Assembly (NCBI RefSeq): GCF_002902725.1
Contig: NZ_PPRT01000005.1
Coordinates: 26,254 to 90,253, forward strand
Length of the DNA: 64,000 nucleotides
Direction of reading: 5' to 3'
Origin: Staphylococcus caprae
GTDB taxonomy: Bacteria > Bacillota > Bacilli > Staphylococcales > Staphylococcaceae
Part shown: positions 63,999-64,000 of the stretch, one piece after another
Numbering within the stretch: the stretch's first letter is position 1
Layout: every line of letters starts with the position of its first letter
Made by a program: the position numbers and the translations under genes
The notes under the pieces: generated by a model
What the model saw: the letters and a program-made list of their open reading frames with translations, nothing else
What the model was told of the DNA's origin: nothing
Database searches by the model: none

Positions 63999-64000
63999 AC

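Overview
This window is chromosomal DNA from a staphylococcus, very probably a coagulase-negative species. The evidence is low GC, AGGAGG-type ribosome sites, and the conserved gene order nrdEF - sst - murB - pepT - gdpS - tagO - fakB1 - comF - hpf - secA - prfB - uvrBA - hprK - lgt - trxB - clpP - gap operon - secG - rnr - smpB - ssrA. The tmRNA tag reads DKSNNNFAVAA (S. aureus has GKSNNNFAVAA), and there is a short PSM-epsilon-like peptide gene. The species cannot be fixed from the sequence alone.

Layout: 1-1.5 kb holds the end of class Ib ribonucleotide reductase (nrdE', nrdF). 1.6-5.6 kb is a Fur-controlled iron-siderophore ABC importer (sstABCD). 5.6-14.4 kb carries murB with a CHY zinc-finger gene, a GrpB-like gene, an EMYY lipoprotein, a monothiol bacilliredoxin, glycerate kinase, pepT, a split ThrE exporter and the GGDEF protein gdpS. 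14.5-20.4 kb holds tagO (with a structured leader), yigZ, fakB1, comFA/comFC and hpf. A secreted amidase gene at 20.6-21.4 kb is broken by one extra T in a T7 run. Then come secA, prfB (programmed +1 frameshift), a LysM-CHAP wall hydrolase, an HD phosphohydrolase, csbA, uvrBA under a LexA box, hprK-lgt-acyltransferase-TPR, trxB, rapZ-yvcK-whiA, tRNA-Arg(CCG) and clpP with a CtsR operator. 43-46 kb is a small accessory patch with the sRNA RsaH and small membrane or low-complexity proteins. 46.2-53.8 kb is the glycolytic operon cggR-gapA-pgk-tpiA-gpmI-eno. 53.9-59.1 kb is a membrane protein, secG, a carboxylesterase, rnr, smpB and ssrA.

Downstream of ssrA the character changes. A decayed phage or phage-inducible-island remnant (broken terminase small subunit and an upstream fragment) occupies 59.2-59.8 kb. 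It is followed by an intact, unrecognised two-gene module (60.1-60.9 kb), 11-bp-phased TGTCAA repeats resembling integrase arm sites, two Asn/Gln/Lys-rich lipoproteins flanking a membrane-anchored thermonuclease with an Excalibur tail, and a 22-residue phenol-soluble-modulin gene at 63.7 kb.

The most useful new observations are the PSM gene, the terS remnant plus two-gene cargo at ssrA, the T-tract frameshift in the secreted amidase, a diverged inverted repeat pair bracketing prfB and the LysM-CHAP gene, the multi-hairpin leader of tagO, and the structured RNA region after secG.
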